From Powellomyces hirtus (taxonomy: Eukaryota > Chytridiomycota > Chytridiomycetes > Spizellomycetales > Powellomycetaceae), in NCBI GenBank assembly GCA_025526995.1, contig JAHLKG010000018.1:62001-126000 (forward strand): a stretch of 64,000 nucleotides of DNA. Direction: 5' to 3'. The position numbers and the translations under genes were made by a program. The notes under the pieces were generated by a model. That model was not told the origin of the DNA. It saw nothing but the letters and a program-made list of their open reading frames with translations, and made no database searches. The first letter of the stretch is position 1. The number at the start of each line of letters is the position of its first letter. Of the stretch, positions 10,224 to 23,700 are shown one piece after another.

Positions 10224-13200
10224 GGTCTTGTGTGTTATGTTTTGTGCGGATATAGGTATGGGGGGATGGAGCTTGCGTTGCTGCGCACAGTCAAAACGAA
10301 AGGGCAGAGCGATCGAAGGCGCGAAGGGACGGGGTACCACAGATCGAGAGAACGAGTGCACAAAGGATGGTGGTGCGCAGAAGGGAAGGAAGGATTGGGA
10401 CCGGGGTTCGTTGGGTGGGAACAATAGCGACGGGAGGGAGAGTGTGGAGGGAGGGAAGGGAAGCAGCCGAGCCGGGAAGAAGGGGACTGTCAGTTTGCGG
10501 TTACTTTTATACTACTGCTCCTACTACTGCTACTATCACTAGTACACTATTCAAGGCAAGTAAGGCGACAGGGCGGGCGCGAGGGCGTGGATCTGCAGAA
10601 TATAAGTGGGCGTCGGGGGGAGGAGGAGGGGGGGGGGCAGAGGGTGAAAATGTTTTAATTCTCACGCGCTAGAAGCCAAACCCTCAGCAACAGTCTGTCG
10701 CTGGAACTTTTGGGTTCAACCGGTGGTGTTGGTGTGAGTGTGTTTGGTTGGGGGGTTGTCAGTGAGTAATTTGGCTTTCATTTGACGTGCGCAGCAACAA
10801 AAGGAATAATAAAATTTCACAAAAGGCCGGGCGCAGGCGGGCGGAGGGCATAGAGGAATGCAGCAGCGTACTTTACCCTCCCCCCCTTTCAACTCCAGAC
10901 GGGCGGAACGGGGCGGGCCGGCTGCGCAACGTTTGCAACACCGTGGCACTCGTTCCGCGCAGAATTCCTCACAGGCTGGTCCAAGCCCCCATCATCATGA
11001 TTAGTGCAGGAGGGCTTGGTTGGACAATCATCAATCGTACTATTAGCCACAATGGCATTGCTCGGTCCTTCCTTGGGGGACATGCTGCCCACGAACGCAA
11101 AGGGGGAGGGGGGCCGGTGATCATCCACAATCTGACAGAGTGCCGGTGCAGATCATACCCCAAACGCACATGCATGCATTGCCGTCCGAGTTGGATTTTG
11201 TCTCGTCGCCGGCGATCGCAAGCACCATTGGATGCGGGGAAGTCACCAACAAAAATGAGAAAATTGCTCAATGTCGAAAGATCGCGTCCGGGCGAACAAA
11301 TTAGAGTGTGTAACAGTTCAGAAGGGCTTGGAACTTGGTACTAAATACTTGGCACGTTTACCCCTCTTGTTTTGTGATGGCCAACATGGGCGAGACAACA
11401 CGGGGGAGGCCAATGGCACGGGTGAATTGGCAGTGACTGACTGACTCTGACAGGACCGACACACAGAGAGATACAAAGAGCCGTGTAAAGACTCAATTCA
11501 AACAGGGGTTCGCATGACGCGTGTGGGTTCGCGTGCCGCTTGCGTGGCTGAGCAAATGAAGAGGGGGGGTTGGGCCATCATGATTTACTTTGAACGAGTG
11601 CTAGAAGCAGTATCGATCGTCGCAATGGCAAATGGCAAATGGGGGGGGCCATCGATGGGATGTGGTGTTGGATGGGGAGAGTCAATGAATTGATTGAATG
11701 AATGACTGACTGACTCAAAGGGACTTGCAGAAGGGATTGACTGACTGACGGGTGACGGCGGTGGTCAGACACATCTTCTTATTATCATCATCATTGCAGG
11801 GATCAATCCAGCCAAGCGTATCCGCACAACAAGCTTGGCGGCCAACCAACCCACTTAGTAAAGTGTCTATCCATCTGGGTGTCTCACAACTACAGTTCAT
11901 ATCCGCATTAAACGACCCACCGTCGTGGCGTTTGCTGCCCTTCCCTCGCTCCCATCGTCATTTCACCGTCACGTCACTTGTTCTCTCTTGGTCACGTTAT
12001 GCCTCGACTCCCGCTCCCTTATCAGCGTCATATTGGCGTAAGCTTCATGTGGACCGCCCCGGGACTCGCATAACTGTAGTCCCACCCACAACAGATGGCC
12101 GCCCCCCCGATAGCGGGATTGTCTGGCCGCCTGACGAGCCAACGTGGATTAGGCGGATGACACGCGTCAGTGGGCACTGGACTGAGGGACGAAAGCCCCC
12201 TCCGAGGAAGCTGCGAACATGTATCATATGTTCATCGATAATCATGTGCTTCAAATCGCACGCCGCCACAGACATCCCAAGCAAAAGAAAGCCGAAAAAG
12301 TAATGTCCGAATCGACAACAATCTCCCTGCGAGAGACACCGGAAAGACCGCAAGAAACGTGGGAACAAATCACAGCTCCTACTCCTAGAGCGAGAATTTC
12401 AAGATGTTTGCGCCCCACATGGATGGGTCCGTCATCCATTGGCCAACATGCTTCTCGCAAAAAGCAACACCACAAAAAAAAAATGAAAGGAAAAAGATGA
12501 CGGTTGTGGAGAACCCCGTCAACACCACACCCCGCCCATCATCCACCCTCGTGGGGCTGTCTAAGTGGTGCGATACCAGAGTGAACGTAGACAAGGACAG
12601 TAGTACTCACCTCGGGCAACCCCGCCCCGAGGAGATAAGTGGCCATTGTTTTGTCCTTCCCACGCAATCTAGCTGCCCAGTTGCGCAACAAGCCTTGGGT
12701 CACAAACCCATTAGGAGTCTTTGTAATGACCGTGGACAGTTCCGAGGGGGAGACATTCACGTGTCAGCACATGCGTGATTCGCGCGCGTGAAAGGAGACT
12801 TCCGTTTGTGGCAAATTGTTTCTGTGAAAGCGACAACCACCCGGAAACAAAAAAAAACTCCCAAGCCTGAGGTTGCAAATCACAGAATCATCAATCAATC
12901 AATCATCCACAGCCGCCGCCCCGGAAGCTTCGCCTCAACCATGGCTCAGTCCAAGTTGGCACCATTGGCACCCCCTCCCTATCTCACGTTTCGCTGATCC
13001 TGGCGGTTTCAAGTTTCAAGTTCTGATAAATGAAAGTGAACATTCACAAGCCAGAATATCTCTTCGTCTCACACTGGCGCAGAGTGGGGAGTTGCCCGGG
13101 GCCAATCTCACGTTTCTCTTTTCACCTTCACAAAAAAACGGTCGTCGGCCACTGGCAGGGACCCCGATTATCGATATGTTCAAGTTTGATAGGACTGGCG

Positions 13201-13244
13201 GTGCCCACACCGACCGGCAGTTGGGATGACGGTGACATTTTGGC

Positions 13245-13264
13245 CACACACACACACACACACA
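13245..13264. repeat. CA dinucleotide microsatellite
   Basis: Ten uninterrupted CA units in the non-coding interval upstream of the homeobox gene. Confidence 0.95.
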
Positions 13265-13739
13265 AAGAGACGCTATCCGATAACCTGTGACACCCCACAA
13301 TTTTGTATCATAATTCTTACAAATGACCGTTTGGGCTCATCGCACAGGCATATGACGAGATAGAGAAGGCGCGAAAGAGCGAGGGAGATTAGTAATTGTG
13401 CACATAAACCCGTTCGCGACTTGGGTCGTGTTTTTCCAGTTTACGTGTGAAAAAAAATGCGGCATGTTCTCACCACTAACAACCCCGATAACGGCTATCA
13501 ATTCATTTTTTTTCGAATTCGTCGGGTGTCGGTATCACTGTAGGATGATGTCTCTCTCGCATCCACGTCTAGGCCACCTAGGCTAGGTAACCCGACAAAA
13601 ACGGGACCTCCAATCCTATGTACTGTACATCCACCCATTCAGTTTGGACTCCCCGCTGTAGGTTCATTTGGGGCCGTGTTTTCTTGGCCCAACGCTTCCC
13701 GCTTGTCGGTGCTGCCGGAAAACGGTAAAAACCGCATCT

Positions 13740-13753
13740 GATTAACGTTAATC
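13740..13753. promoter_or_regulatory. 14-bp palindrome with TTAAC half sites
   Basis: GATTAACGTTAATC is a perfect inverted repeat. Its ATTAAC/TTAAT cores resemble the TAAT-type cores bound by homeodomain proteins, and it lies about 3.5 kb upstream of a homeobox gene. A regulatory role is only a suggestion. Confidence 0.3.
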
Positions 13754-14327
13754 TCAACTCATTTGCGGGTCGGTGGTCTCACCGCCAAAGAGTATCGATA
13801 AAGAACATACTTTGCGTGGATTTTGTCACAAATCACTCGTCAATATAGAGTGACATCAATCTGGCGCCCAGATTCGTCAATTATCTCAGCCCGCCCATTA
13901 ACAAGAGCCCCGGCCAAACGTCGCTTACGATGTTGCCTCATGCCAGAAAAAACACCCCCCCCCCCCGGCACAGTACCGGCTTATATCCTGACAAGTTGTC
14001 TGCTTAGTCCCTCGCTCGCCATTAATCTGCGAAAGGCCTGGCATCGTTCTGGTGGGGGCGCATAAAATCACACCCTGTCCGCTAACGCGGCGAACGGGCA
14101 TCAAACGTTGGACCATGCCCCAATTTTTCAACACCTTTGTCTGCTTTTCTTTTTCCCGCTTTGATTTGAATTTATTACTTGTGCAATATATGTACTATTC
14201 CACACCATGGGGGCGACCGGGACGATTCCCATCGGAGGTTTACGTGAATGCGTTGTGGGGGTGTGTAAATGTGGCGCAGATTTTCGTGAATTTTATTGTT
14301 TTCATCCAAGAATCTTTACGTGTCCAA

Positions 14328-16797
14328 TCACAACCCCGGGATCTGCAACAACATAGCGACCGCAATCGCCCGACGCTCTTCCTCGTTTTCTACTACTGGT
14401 GAATGTTGTTGTTGTTGGTGTTGATGTTGTTGCTGATGGTGTGTTTGATGTTGATTCGACTCTCCCTCCCCACTGTTTCGTTTGCTCGCATCCGGTGTTG
14501 TCGGCGTTGATGTGGACAAGTTGTTGTTGTTATTGTTACTGGTGTTATTTGTGCAGGGACTCGCCCCACCCGAGGTAGACGCCGAGTTATCAACATTGAT
14601 GTTTGAGTACTGTGGTGACATGGGCGTTGAGGCCGTCGCCGGGTACGACTCGACCAACGCCGCCAAGGACGCGCTCGTCGTTGTCAAATCCAGATCAGCA
14701 TCCGTATCCAGTCCATCCGTCGGGAACACATGTGTGGTGGTGTCATCGCCCGACTCTCCCATCCCCATCGTCTCGGGTGTATGGGCAACACCCGCACCCG
14801 CACAACCAGCGTCGCTCGCAAACAACGGGTGTGCCAAAATGGGTGCATCCTGCGGTACCGGCGGGACGGCGTGTTTTGCGGTGGGTTCGATGAGAGACGC
14901 CACGCTGGTTCGCGAGGACAAAGCCGATGCAGAGGGGGGCGGGGTGATTTCCTGTTGGGCAGCAGCAGCAGCGAGGGCAATCATGGCTGCGGTCGCTTCA
15001 TCGGTGGATGGGGATGATGATGACACAGTATGGTCTTGTCCCTGCTCTTGTTGCTGTAATTGCTGTTGTTGCTGCCTTCGTTCCTCTTGCTGTTGGAATC
15101 GCGCCAACTCGGCTTCCAGCGCCGCATAGTCGGGGACGATGGCGGCGGGCGGTGGTTCTCTCACAATCGAGACGCGATCGCCGTCCATTTGCATCGATAA
15201 CTTTCCGCGGAGCGCCAAGGGGACTTCATATGCATCCGCACCACCAGCTGCAGCAGTGTTGTTGTTGCTATGGTTGTCACCGTCCACTCCCACCGACATC
15301 AAGGGCCGTGGCGGCAACGGCGTCGCAGTAGCCATAAACGCCGCATAGGCGGCCGCTGCGGCCGCCGCGTCCGGGTGGGTTTCATCGTACGGGAAGCGAA
15401 GGTGGGTATCGTGTCCGCTCTGCTCGAGGAGGGTGCCAGCAGCCGCAGCTGCCGCCGCGGCCGACACTGCAGCAGGAGAGGCGTGGGTGATGGGGAGAGG
15501 CACCCTGTGATGATGAACAGCCGTGGCCACCGCTGCCAGACCAGTCCCATCCATGACAGGCATAGCGCCGGCAATACTTGCCGTAGACTCCTCGAGGTTC
15601 ATGTTCAATTTCCGTTCAAAAGCAGCTACTGCCGCACGAGTGGCATAACTTCCAACACTCCCTCCACCACCACCGCGATGGTTTCCAACACCCTGTTGCG
15701 GATTAGCGCCAACAACCCCACTCGCCACGCCTCCACCAGCAGCACCGCTCTGCCGCCCCGCTGCAGATGCCCCCCTCGTCGTAGCAGCACCACCCCCTAT
15801 AGCCGTCATGACCGACCCCGCATCGTGGGACATGGCTCTCCGGGCCTTTTTCGCTTCAGGCGTCGGCAACGCATCCTGCGTACTCACCCGGCGGTTACGC
15901 GCGCTGCGGCGCACAGGCGGACCACCATGTTCAGTGTTGTTGTCGCCGTTAGTGTTGGTGTGGTTAATGGTGTTCTGCTGCTGTGCGACGGGTGTAGTGG
16001 GAGCGGACGCGGGCACTTTGCGTTTCCTGGCCGGCTGCAGCTGCAGCTGCGATTGTTGTGATGATGGCTGCTGCGCAGTGCTCATAGATGAAGGACCTGC
16101 CGCAGCCACTTGCTGCCGCTGCTGCTGCTGCTGCTGTTGAAGCGCGACGTCGAACGGTCCATGCTTGATTCCCTGATGTCGGGTCAAGTCATACCTCCTC
16201 GTAAACTACCACCACAAAGAGAAAGAAGAAAAAAGAAAAAAAAGGGTCAATACCAGAACGCTCTTCCGTTTCCTCCACTTTTAGCTGTCACTTTTTTCCA
16301 CTCCTTACCTTCCGATCACACTCCATACACTGCCACTCCCTCACTCCAAAATGAGTTTGATAATGAGTCGCCAGATTATACCTTCTCGCAAACGCGCGCG
16401 GGCAGGCCGGGAAGGGGCACTGGAAGAGGCCGCGCTCGTCTCTACAGTTCTGCAGTGGCGGTTGGAGCTGCTGGAGCGACTGCTGTTGTTGCTGCTGTTG
16501 CCCTTGTGGTTGCTGCTCTGCCTGAAGAGATTGCTGGTGCTGTTGTAGTTGTGGTTGTTGTTGTTGTTGTGACAGCTGGGGAGTCTGCATTTGTTGCGAA
16601 TGGTGCTGTTGTTGCGGACTATAAGGCTGTTGCTGCGGACTGTAAGGTTGTTGCTGCTGTTGCTGCTGTGCTTGTTGTGGTTGCAGGTTTTGCGAGGCCG
16701 GATGCAGCAGCTGCGGGAGATGCTCATGCTCCTCCCCATGTTCATTCCCCCCGTGCTCAAGCCCCTCCTGAGAAATCTCCTGATGAATCGGATCCAT
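14328..16797 (-). CDS. C2H2 zinc-finger transcription factor, glutamine-rich
   Basis: Two exons on the minus strand, 16797-16309 and 16205-14328 (103-nt intron), encode 788 residues. Two adjacent C2H2 fingers lie at about 125-178: C127/C132/H145/H149 (CX4CX12HX3H) and C157/C160/H173/H178 (CX2CX12HX4H). The intron falls inside finger 2, between its Cys pair and its helix, and splicing restores the ECDRK/FTRRYDLTRH junction. Long polyglutamine blocks flank the fingers (about 40-115 and 183-200), and the C-terminal half is low complexity: polyalanine, polyglycine, Ser/Thr and NNT-rich repeats, ending ERRAIAVAMLLQIPGL. Expected role: nuclear DNA-binding regulator with glutamine-rich activation domains; targets are unknown. 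The open frame continues 5' of the chosen ATG for some codons, so an upstream exon cannot be excluded. Confidence 0.88.
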
Positions 16798-17700
16798 ATC
16801 TGGTTGCGGAGCGAAAGTATATGTTTTCTTGTGTATGAAATTGGGTAATGTCTACTGGCGTTCCGTGGTCTGGCTGCGCACGCGCGCAGCAAGCAAACAG
16901 GTAAGGGGGTGGTGATGTTTGGGCGGGGGCGGGTTTTTGGTTTCCCAAGCGGACCGAGGTATTTTTGTGTTCCCACAGTGGGGCGATACAGGAACCGAAT
17001 TTGCAGGCGAGCAGATAATACTCTGCAATCAAACGGGAAAGTGGGTTAGCAGGACGGAATGCCAGGCATTGGTTGTTTTTTGTTTCGGCGGGGGGCGTCC
17101 CGCATTTCTCGCCCCACCAACTCCACTTCCACAACCCCCTACCTGTGCCACTAAAGACGGGAGACACCACGCACAAACAAATGAATGAAATGCTACGCTT
17201 GATGTGATGTGTATTCAGCAACCACTCCAAGCAGTGATTGGCATGAGTTGGCGAGATTGCACACACGCACGATGCCGAAGAACGGGGGATAAAAGCGGGC
17301 AGTTGAAACTTCTCTCTTTCAATCGTTTCCCGCACCGTGGCTTTGCCGCTGCGCATTGCGCAGTCATACATCCTCTATCTAGTGCGATCCTTACCTGTTA
17401 TTTACGAATAAGGAATGGATGGCAAGAACAAAAACAAAAAGCAACACAAAATGTTTCAAGCACTTTTCGTATGTATGTAACAAGCACTCTCCTTTCATCG
17501 CCACCCACCACCACTGCGCGGCGGTGGGGGGGGGGGGGGGGTTTGTTCTCCTATCACGCTCGCGCGCAAGAGAGAACTCCACAAGGCAGCGTTTCGCGCC
17601 CCTCGACATTCCAGCTCAGCTTCAACAATATCTACAATAAAAATCTCGCCCGCCCATATACAACCCAGATCCTCTGCTATTTTGGCTTTTGGCGTTTGGC
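16798..17700. other. intergenic, with G16 homopolymer
   Basis: No gene supported. A run of 16 G lies at 17526-17541. The left part is the promoter of the zinc-finger gene; the right part is the 3' flank of the HECT ligase gene. Confidence 0.5.
17526..17541. repeat. poly-G run (16 nt)
   Basis: Uninterrupted G16 on the plus strand, one of several long G/C homopolymers in this window. Confidence 0.9.
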
Positions 17701-20700
17701 TTACGAGAGGTGGAAGCACCCTTGTCCTTCCTTTACCGCCAAATCAAAGCGAGCCTTGAGCGTCTCCACATCGCGGTACTCGGGCACTTTGAGGTAATTA
17801 GCGCACGTCATTACCGATGGAAGGTAATCGTTCGCTGTCCTCAGAGTAGGTGTGCCCTCACCAATCTCCCCCGCCTTTTTGGTCGTCGCCGCCGCAGCCA
17901 CCACGTCGATGTGCTTGCGCACGACCGTAAGCGGTGGGTTGAGGTTCTTGAATCCACCCACAGGCAACTTGGGCGACCCCGTCACAAACTGCAGAAAGTC
18001 GCGTCGCGCCGACCCCGACAGCTGCGACATGTACGTGATCAGATGCGCAATCGTCGGCGACTCGGCATTGAACCCATGGTCCGTGCGAATCGCCTCTCGC
18101 AGCGACTGCGCAGACCATGTGCCGCCTCCTTCCTTGTCATCGTCTTCGTCCCCCGTGCCTCCAACCAGCACCGCCAGCTCCTGCACCGAGAACGACGCCA
18201 GATCCGTCGCCGGGAACACAGCATCAAAGCCTGTGCGGAACGCCTTGATCTGCTTCGCAACGCCCGTGCCCACCGTCATCTCCACCACGCTCTCCACATA
18301 CGCCCTCACGTTGCTCGCAGTCACGGCCACATCCTTGCCGCCGGGGCAGAGCTCAATCTCGGGGTAGCCGGGCAGCGTGAAATCGAGACACAAATCTTCA
18401 ATGCTCGCTCCGCGGACCGTGGCACTGCTACTCGTGTAGCTCTTCAACTCCAGGAGCGCCTTGTACAGCGACGGGTCCACGTGTCGCACAAGATGGAACT
18501 CGGCGCAAGTGCGCCCCTTGGGTCCCAGCGCGAGTTCGAGTGCGCTTTCCTGCTCCTCTTCCTCCCCAACAACCATCTCGAGGAAAATGGGGCTGAAGGG
18601 CAAGTCAATCAGGCGCGAGTCCAGTAATGCTTTTGCCACAAACGTTCCAAGGGCTTGGAAGAGGCTCAAGGCGCGCTTTCCATCTTCACGTTCCGCATGA
18701 TCAGGGGCCATTGGCGCCGGGAAGAAGCCGAGTGTCGGATTCAGGTACGCCATGGGACCATTCTGCTCCTGCAGTGCGTCCACCGCCCCATCGTCGTCTC
18801 GCCAAACCTTGATCCTTTTCCCGGAATTTCCTAGCGCGATGCCGCCACGAGTCCTGACATCGCGGCAAACCGTAGAGTAGAATTCAAGAGTTGGGCCAAG
18901 ACCGGTGCCAACCTCATCAAAGAACTCCACTTCCAACAGCGCCTGAGTGGATCCATACAACTCCATGACCCTGATCATGCTGTCGAGGATGCGGTTTCGA
19001 GCGATGCGAACCTTTTGTCGTTGGATACGGCCAAGCATCTGGGCACCACCATCGCCACCGCTACCTCCTCCGCCTCCTCCTGCTCCACTTCCATTCCCGC
19101 CTCCCCCTTGATTCTGGTTTTGTTGCTGTTGCCACCGTCCCATGCTCCGAGAATATCCAAATGATGTGCTTTGGAGGTACACAAGACGCGTTTCGAAAGG
19201 AACGAGGAACGAAAAGTGCTTGGCGAGCGCAGCACACCACGTCGGGAGGACATCCGATGCAACAATAAGCGGCTCGTCTAGCTGACGGTTAAGCTTAGCC
19301 GTGAGCTTCGTGTTGGCAAACGCAGCTGGGGGCAAAACTTCGACCCGAACCGGAGCGTGGGTCCTCGCTGTTCCGGCAACGCGCTCCATAGGCTGCGAGC
19401 CTTCTTGCAAAGCCAGCGCAGTCGACCCTCCTTCTACTATCCGGTCATCAAGTTCCGTCTCTTCGCTCGTGTATGCTTCCGCCCATCGCGTGTTCAGACC
19501 GTGCAAGATACGCAAAAGGTTGAGCACTTGTCCGTCAGCATGCTCGAGCGAGATCCCGTCTGGGAGTACGGTGGAGAACGGCAGCTTAACACCGATGGGC
19601 GTGGGAACCAGGGAACGGCCTGCCCCGTTCGTCCCAACATCGACGCTGCTGCTGCTGGCGCGTTTCTGCTTGTTCGTGTCCTTGTCACTATCACTAGGCT
19701 TGGGAACCTTGCGCCACGTAACCGTAAATACATGACCCCACACATCCGGAACGCGCTGGGTCTTGTTCGCATATCGGTAGAGAGATGCAAAAACAGTAGA
19801 GTGGGTCGGAACGGGTGCATCGCCAATGGAGAACTCGATATCAAACTCCTGCGCTGCCGAGGCGGCCGCAGCAGCGTAAGATGCAGGTGGCGTAAGTGTT
19901 GATGATGATTGCGCTTTGGTTGGCGTCGCGGAAGGCGCAGCCGACGAGGGCCGCGCGGATCCCTCTGCACGAACATCAATCACACTGTCTCGGCGAGGTC
20001 CCGTGGGATCTTCTGGCTGGTTAGTGGCACCGTCAGGAGGAGTGCCGGTCTGGCTCTGCCGGCGGCGACGGTTGCGCGAAGCTTCTTCGGTATTCAAAAG
20101 CAGATCACTCACATTCAGAACCTTGGCGAAAACAAAATGACAAGCACGCAAATGTCAGAACGACCGCCAATAAACGACTCGGTCCGGTAATCACACACTT
20201 ACATCGCCATCAAGGTCATCATCTTCGTCCTCATCCTCATCATCATCATCATGTTCAAAATGATGCGCATGCGCAGCCTCATCGTCATCCATCGCATCTT
20301 CATCGTCCTCTTCCTCATCCTCATCTTCATCCTCGTCATCATCATGCTCGCATTCAGCGCCACACTCATGAGCATGGTCCGCATCTTTCATCTCCACCTC
20401 GTTCTGCGACGAGGAAGACGTGGCAGCACCAGCCGCGGCAGCTGCCGTAGTTGTGGGAGTCACATCCGTGGCAGTAGTAGAAGGCTTCGTCTCGCTTCGT
20501 GGGGGTTCCGATCCCAGTGGGGTGACGACCCTACTTTTGAGGTAGTCTTCAAGAGCCTTGTACGTCGCAACGGCGTGAACGCTGATGAGGAGGGCGTGAT
20601 ACTGTTTGGGCACTGCGTCAGGGTCGGCTGCAGCCAGCTTCAGTTTGAGCTGCCGGGTGAGCTGGAGACTTGGGTTCGAGGACTCGCGTTGATGCACCGC

Positions 20701-23700
20701 CCCCGCGCTGCCGTACATGAGACTGAACGCCGACTGGTGCCGTGCGGTGGCCGAGGACGGTACGCCCGCGGCAACCTCGAATCGCTCCACACGCGATAGC
20801 GACTCTTGAAGCGTTTGAACAAGCCGTTTGAATGCACCAGGGACGTAAAATGCGCGATTGCGCGGATCGGTAGTGGGACCGTTCATAAAGACGTGCAGGA
20901 AAGCCTTAAGTCGAGCGCTGACACTGGTCGTATACTTGGCCGCAGTGGCATCCGGACCTCGGATGGGGAGGTCCGGAACACCCGGTGTAGCCAGAAATTC
21001 AGCCAAGGCATGCAAGATACCACTCTCAAGCATCTCAAATCCAGTGACTCCAATGCCGCCATCAGCATCGCCCGTGCCAGTGAAATGTCGGGCAACCTTC
21101 TGCAAAGTCTCGAGCGACTCAGGACCGTCGCGACCGAGGGTATCGCCGAGCTCACGGAGCATGCTCAGCACAAGGCCGGTTCCCACCGCCGTCGGGAACG
21201 AGTCGAGGATGGTTCGACAACGATCAACAATCCACGCTTTCACTTCAGCCTCTGTGCACGAGGCGCCGTTCAGCACCACAACCTTCGAAGCTCCGCCAGA
21301 GGCTCGACGCAGTGACGAGGAAGATGAGTCGTCCGAACGCGTCAGTTTGTCCATCAAGCTCCGCATGCTTGCGTCGGCGGCAGCAGATGCCGAAGATCCG
21401 GCCTCCGATGTCGGGGACTGGTCTTTTGGTTCGGTGTTGAGGTCAAGATCTTCCATCGACCGAGAGCCACTGCCTTCTTGGGCCGCAGCCGCCGCCTCAG
21501 CTGCCTCGCTCTTCTTCTGTGTAGACCTTCTCAGCGCCTCGACCGTTCGAAGGAGATGCTCAACTTGCGATTGGCTGTCGGCTGCGCTAGCGGTCGCCGG
21601 CGAGCTTCCAATGTGACCCGCGACATGATCACGAAGGCGTTTGAGGTCCTTAACCAGATCGCTCATACGCGCTGTCGGGGTCCTCTCCGTCTTTGTCGGC
21701 GACGGGGGCGCTATAGGTTGCTCCTCGTCGTCAAGTTTCATGCCAACAATCTTGGTCATCTCCTCCATGGCACCCTCGCGAGCAAACCAAGCTTTGAACC
21801 GTTCCCCACATCGGTCCATAACCACAAGCGCAATTTGGACACCCGCCGAGACAAGCACCAAGGCTTCTTTGCGTTCCTTGTCCGCGCCCAAAGTTTTGAA
21901 CGCGGTTTCACGCAGTCCCAGAAGCTCAGGCACAAACTTGCCAAAGACGCGGTTCTTTGCCAGGGCCTTGGTAAGATAGTCTTGGTCATCCAAATACCAG
22001 ATACCTTTGGCAACACATTCTACGACAGTTCGTCGCAGCAATGCATTGACAGTAACCCCAAAGACTTCAAGGAAAATCGGCAACAAAAGGGTCGAGTACG
22101 AGCGGACGGCTTCCGGGTGCGCCTTGAGCAGTTCTAAATGACGTTGCGCTTTGGAAGGTCCCTCGGGCTTGGTCTCGCTCGAATGTTTGAGAGCAATATC
22201 GCCCACAGTTGAGTGAGACGATGCTGACACGGGGGAATCGCTGTGGTCTCCATCGGCGGACACATCCATGGGTTCGTCGAGAGGTCCTGTATTATCCCGG
22301 GGTACCTCCTCCGACGACTTTGACTTGCTCTCAGACGCGGTACTGTGTTTATCCTTCGGCGCAGTTGATGACGACGCCGGCGCGGAGATCTGCCAAATGC
22401 CGTCGGCCGGTAGACTAGGTAAGATGGCCGAAGCCAGTTTCACCACTTCCAAAACCTGATGCGGAGGACGCGAGACGACAACATTGGTGACTGCCGCGGA
22501 AATCGTCTCCATGTCTGTCTCTTCTTCCAGCTCCGTCAGCAGCCGAATGTCCAGACCCCCTGTGAGATAGTTTTTGAGCACGTCCACAATCCCATGATCC
22601 ACAAGGAGAGAGGTGGCAAGTTTCGGCGACCCATTTGCCACGTTGACAACCAGTTTCACCAACTTTGTAAAAACGGAAGGAATCGCGCCCGCCCCGCTGG
22701 TCCCAGACATTCCATTAAGATTGATGGCGCCGACAATCGTCTGCAGCAAACCAGGGGTAATGATGCTCTCGAGTTTGGTTTGATCCTTCCAGGCCCAATC
22801 CACAATCCGGTCCAAAGCGCGAACGGTTTGCTCGACAAGTTTAGTGTCGGAATAGCCGAGCAAACGCTCCAAAGTGGGAATCACTTCCTTGACCTTGTTG
22901 AACACATCATCGTTTTCCGATTCTGCTACGATTGGCCCGAGAATGAAGAATTACTATGTGCTGCATGAACAAGGAAGAATTGACAATCCTGCGAGGAGTA
23001 AAATACTTACCAGCACCACTTGCAGCCACTTTGCCCATTTCATATCTGCGTGCGCCGCTGCTCACAGTGTTCAACCCTTGACAAGCATTGGCAGCAATAG
23101 TGACCGCCGTTCTCTGGACATGCAAACCAAAGAAATCAATGTACTGAAGAACCGCAAGCAGGCCATTGGCGCGAATGATGGCCGCCGGGTAATCCAGACT
23201 GATTTTATCCAGAACCGACAGAACCTGTTCAGCGAGATCAATATATTCCACCTCCATGAGCTTGCCAACCAGGACCTGCACGGCACCGTGCTGCAACACG
23301 TGCATGGTGCTCGATGGGTGGGCTTCAATCAGATTCGACAAGCACCGGCAAGCCAACAGCATCAGCTCCGGGTTCATCATCTCGACGCCACCATATCCCA
23401 GCTCGGCAGCGGTCATGCCCATCTCTTGCAACATCGACAGTGGAATGTCGTTGAACCCTTCTGAGCTCCCAGGATCGGGCCCCTTCAGAATCTGAACGAG
23501 AGCCTGGACAAATTCATCCGTGCTGAAACCAGCCATCCGTTGCCCAGAGTGTCCAATAAACATGTCCTCTGGAAAATGACGCACATATCAGCACAACATG
23601 AAAAAGGTTCACTATTCGACGCAATAGATATACCTGTCGCCATGCTCAGAATCTCAGCTAGTTCTTGTAAAGCCACCATCTGCATTGTTGGATCCTCTTT

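Larger units (their letters stand above)
10224..14327. other. 4.1-kb non-coding interval upstream of the homeobox gene
   Basis: This is the longest gene-free stretch in the window outside its right end. I see no protein-coding frame with family similarity or consistent codon bias. It contains a G-rich stretch (10613-10638), a CA dinucleotide repeat (13245-13264), a C12 run (13955-13966), clusters of ACTG-type short repeats near 11690-11750 and a 14-bp perfect palindrome at 13740-13753. It probably holds a long 5' UTR, regulatory DNA or non-coding transcripts, but the sequence alone does not show which. Confidence 0.5.

Noticed and set aside
14482..16140. Several plus-strand frames across the zinc-finger gene
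   Set aside because: Antisense to polyglutamine and polyalanine codons; the C2H2 fingers fix the true strand.
17689..18627. 312-codon plus-strand frame
   Set aside because: Antisense to the HECT domain, whose catalytic motif is unambiguous on the minus strand.
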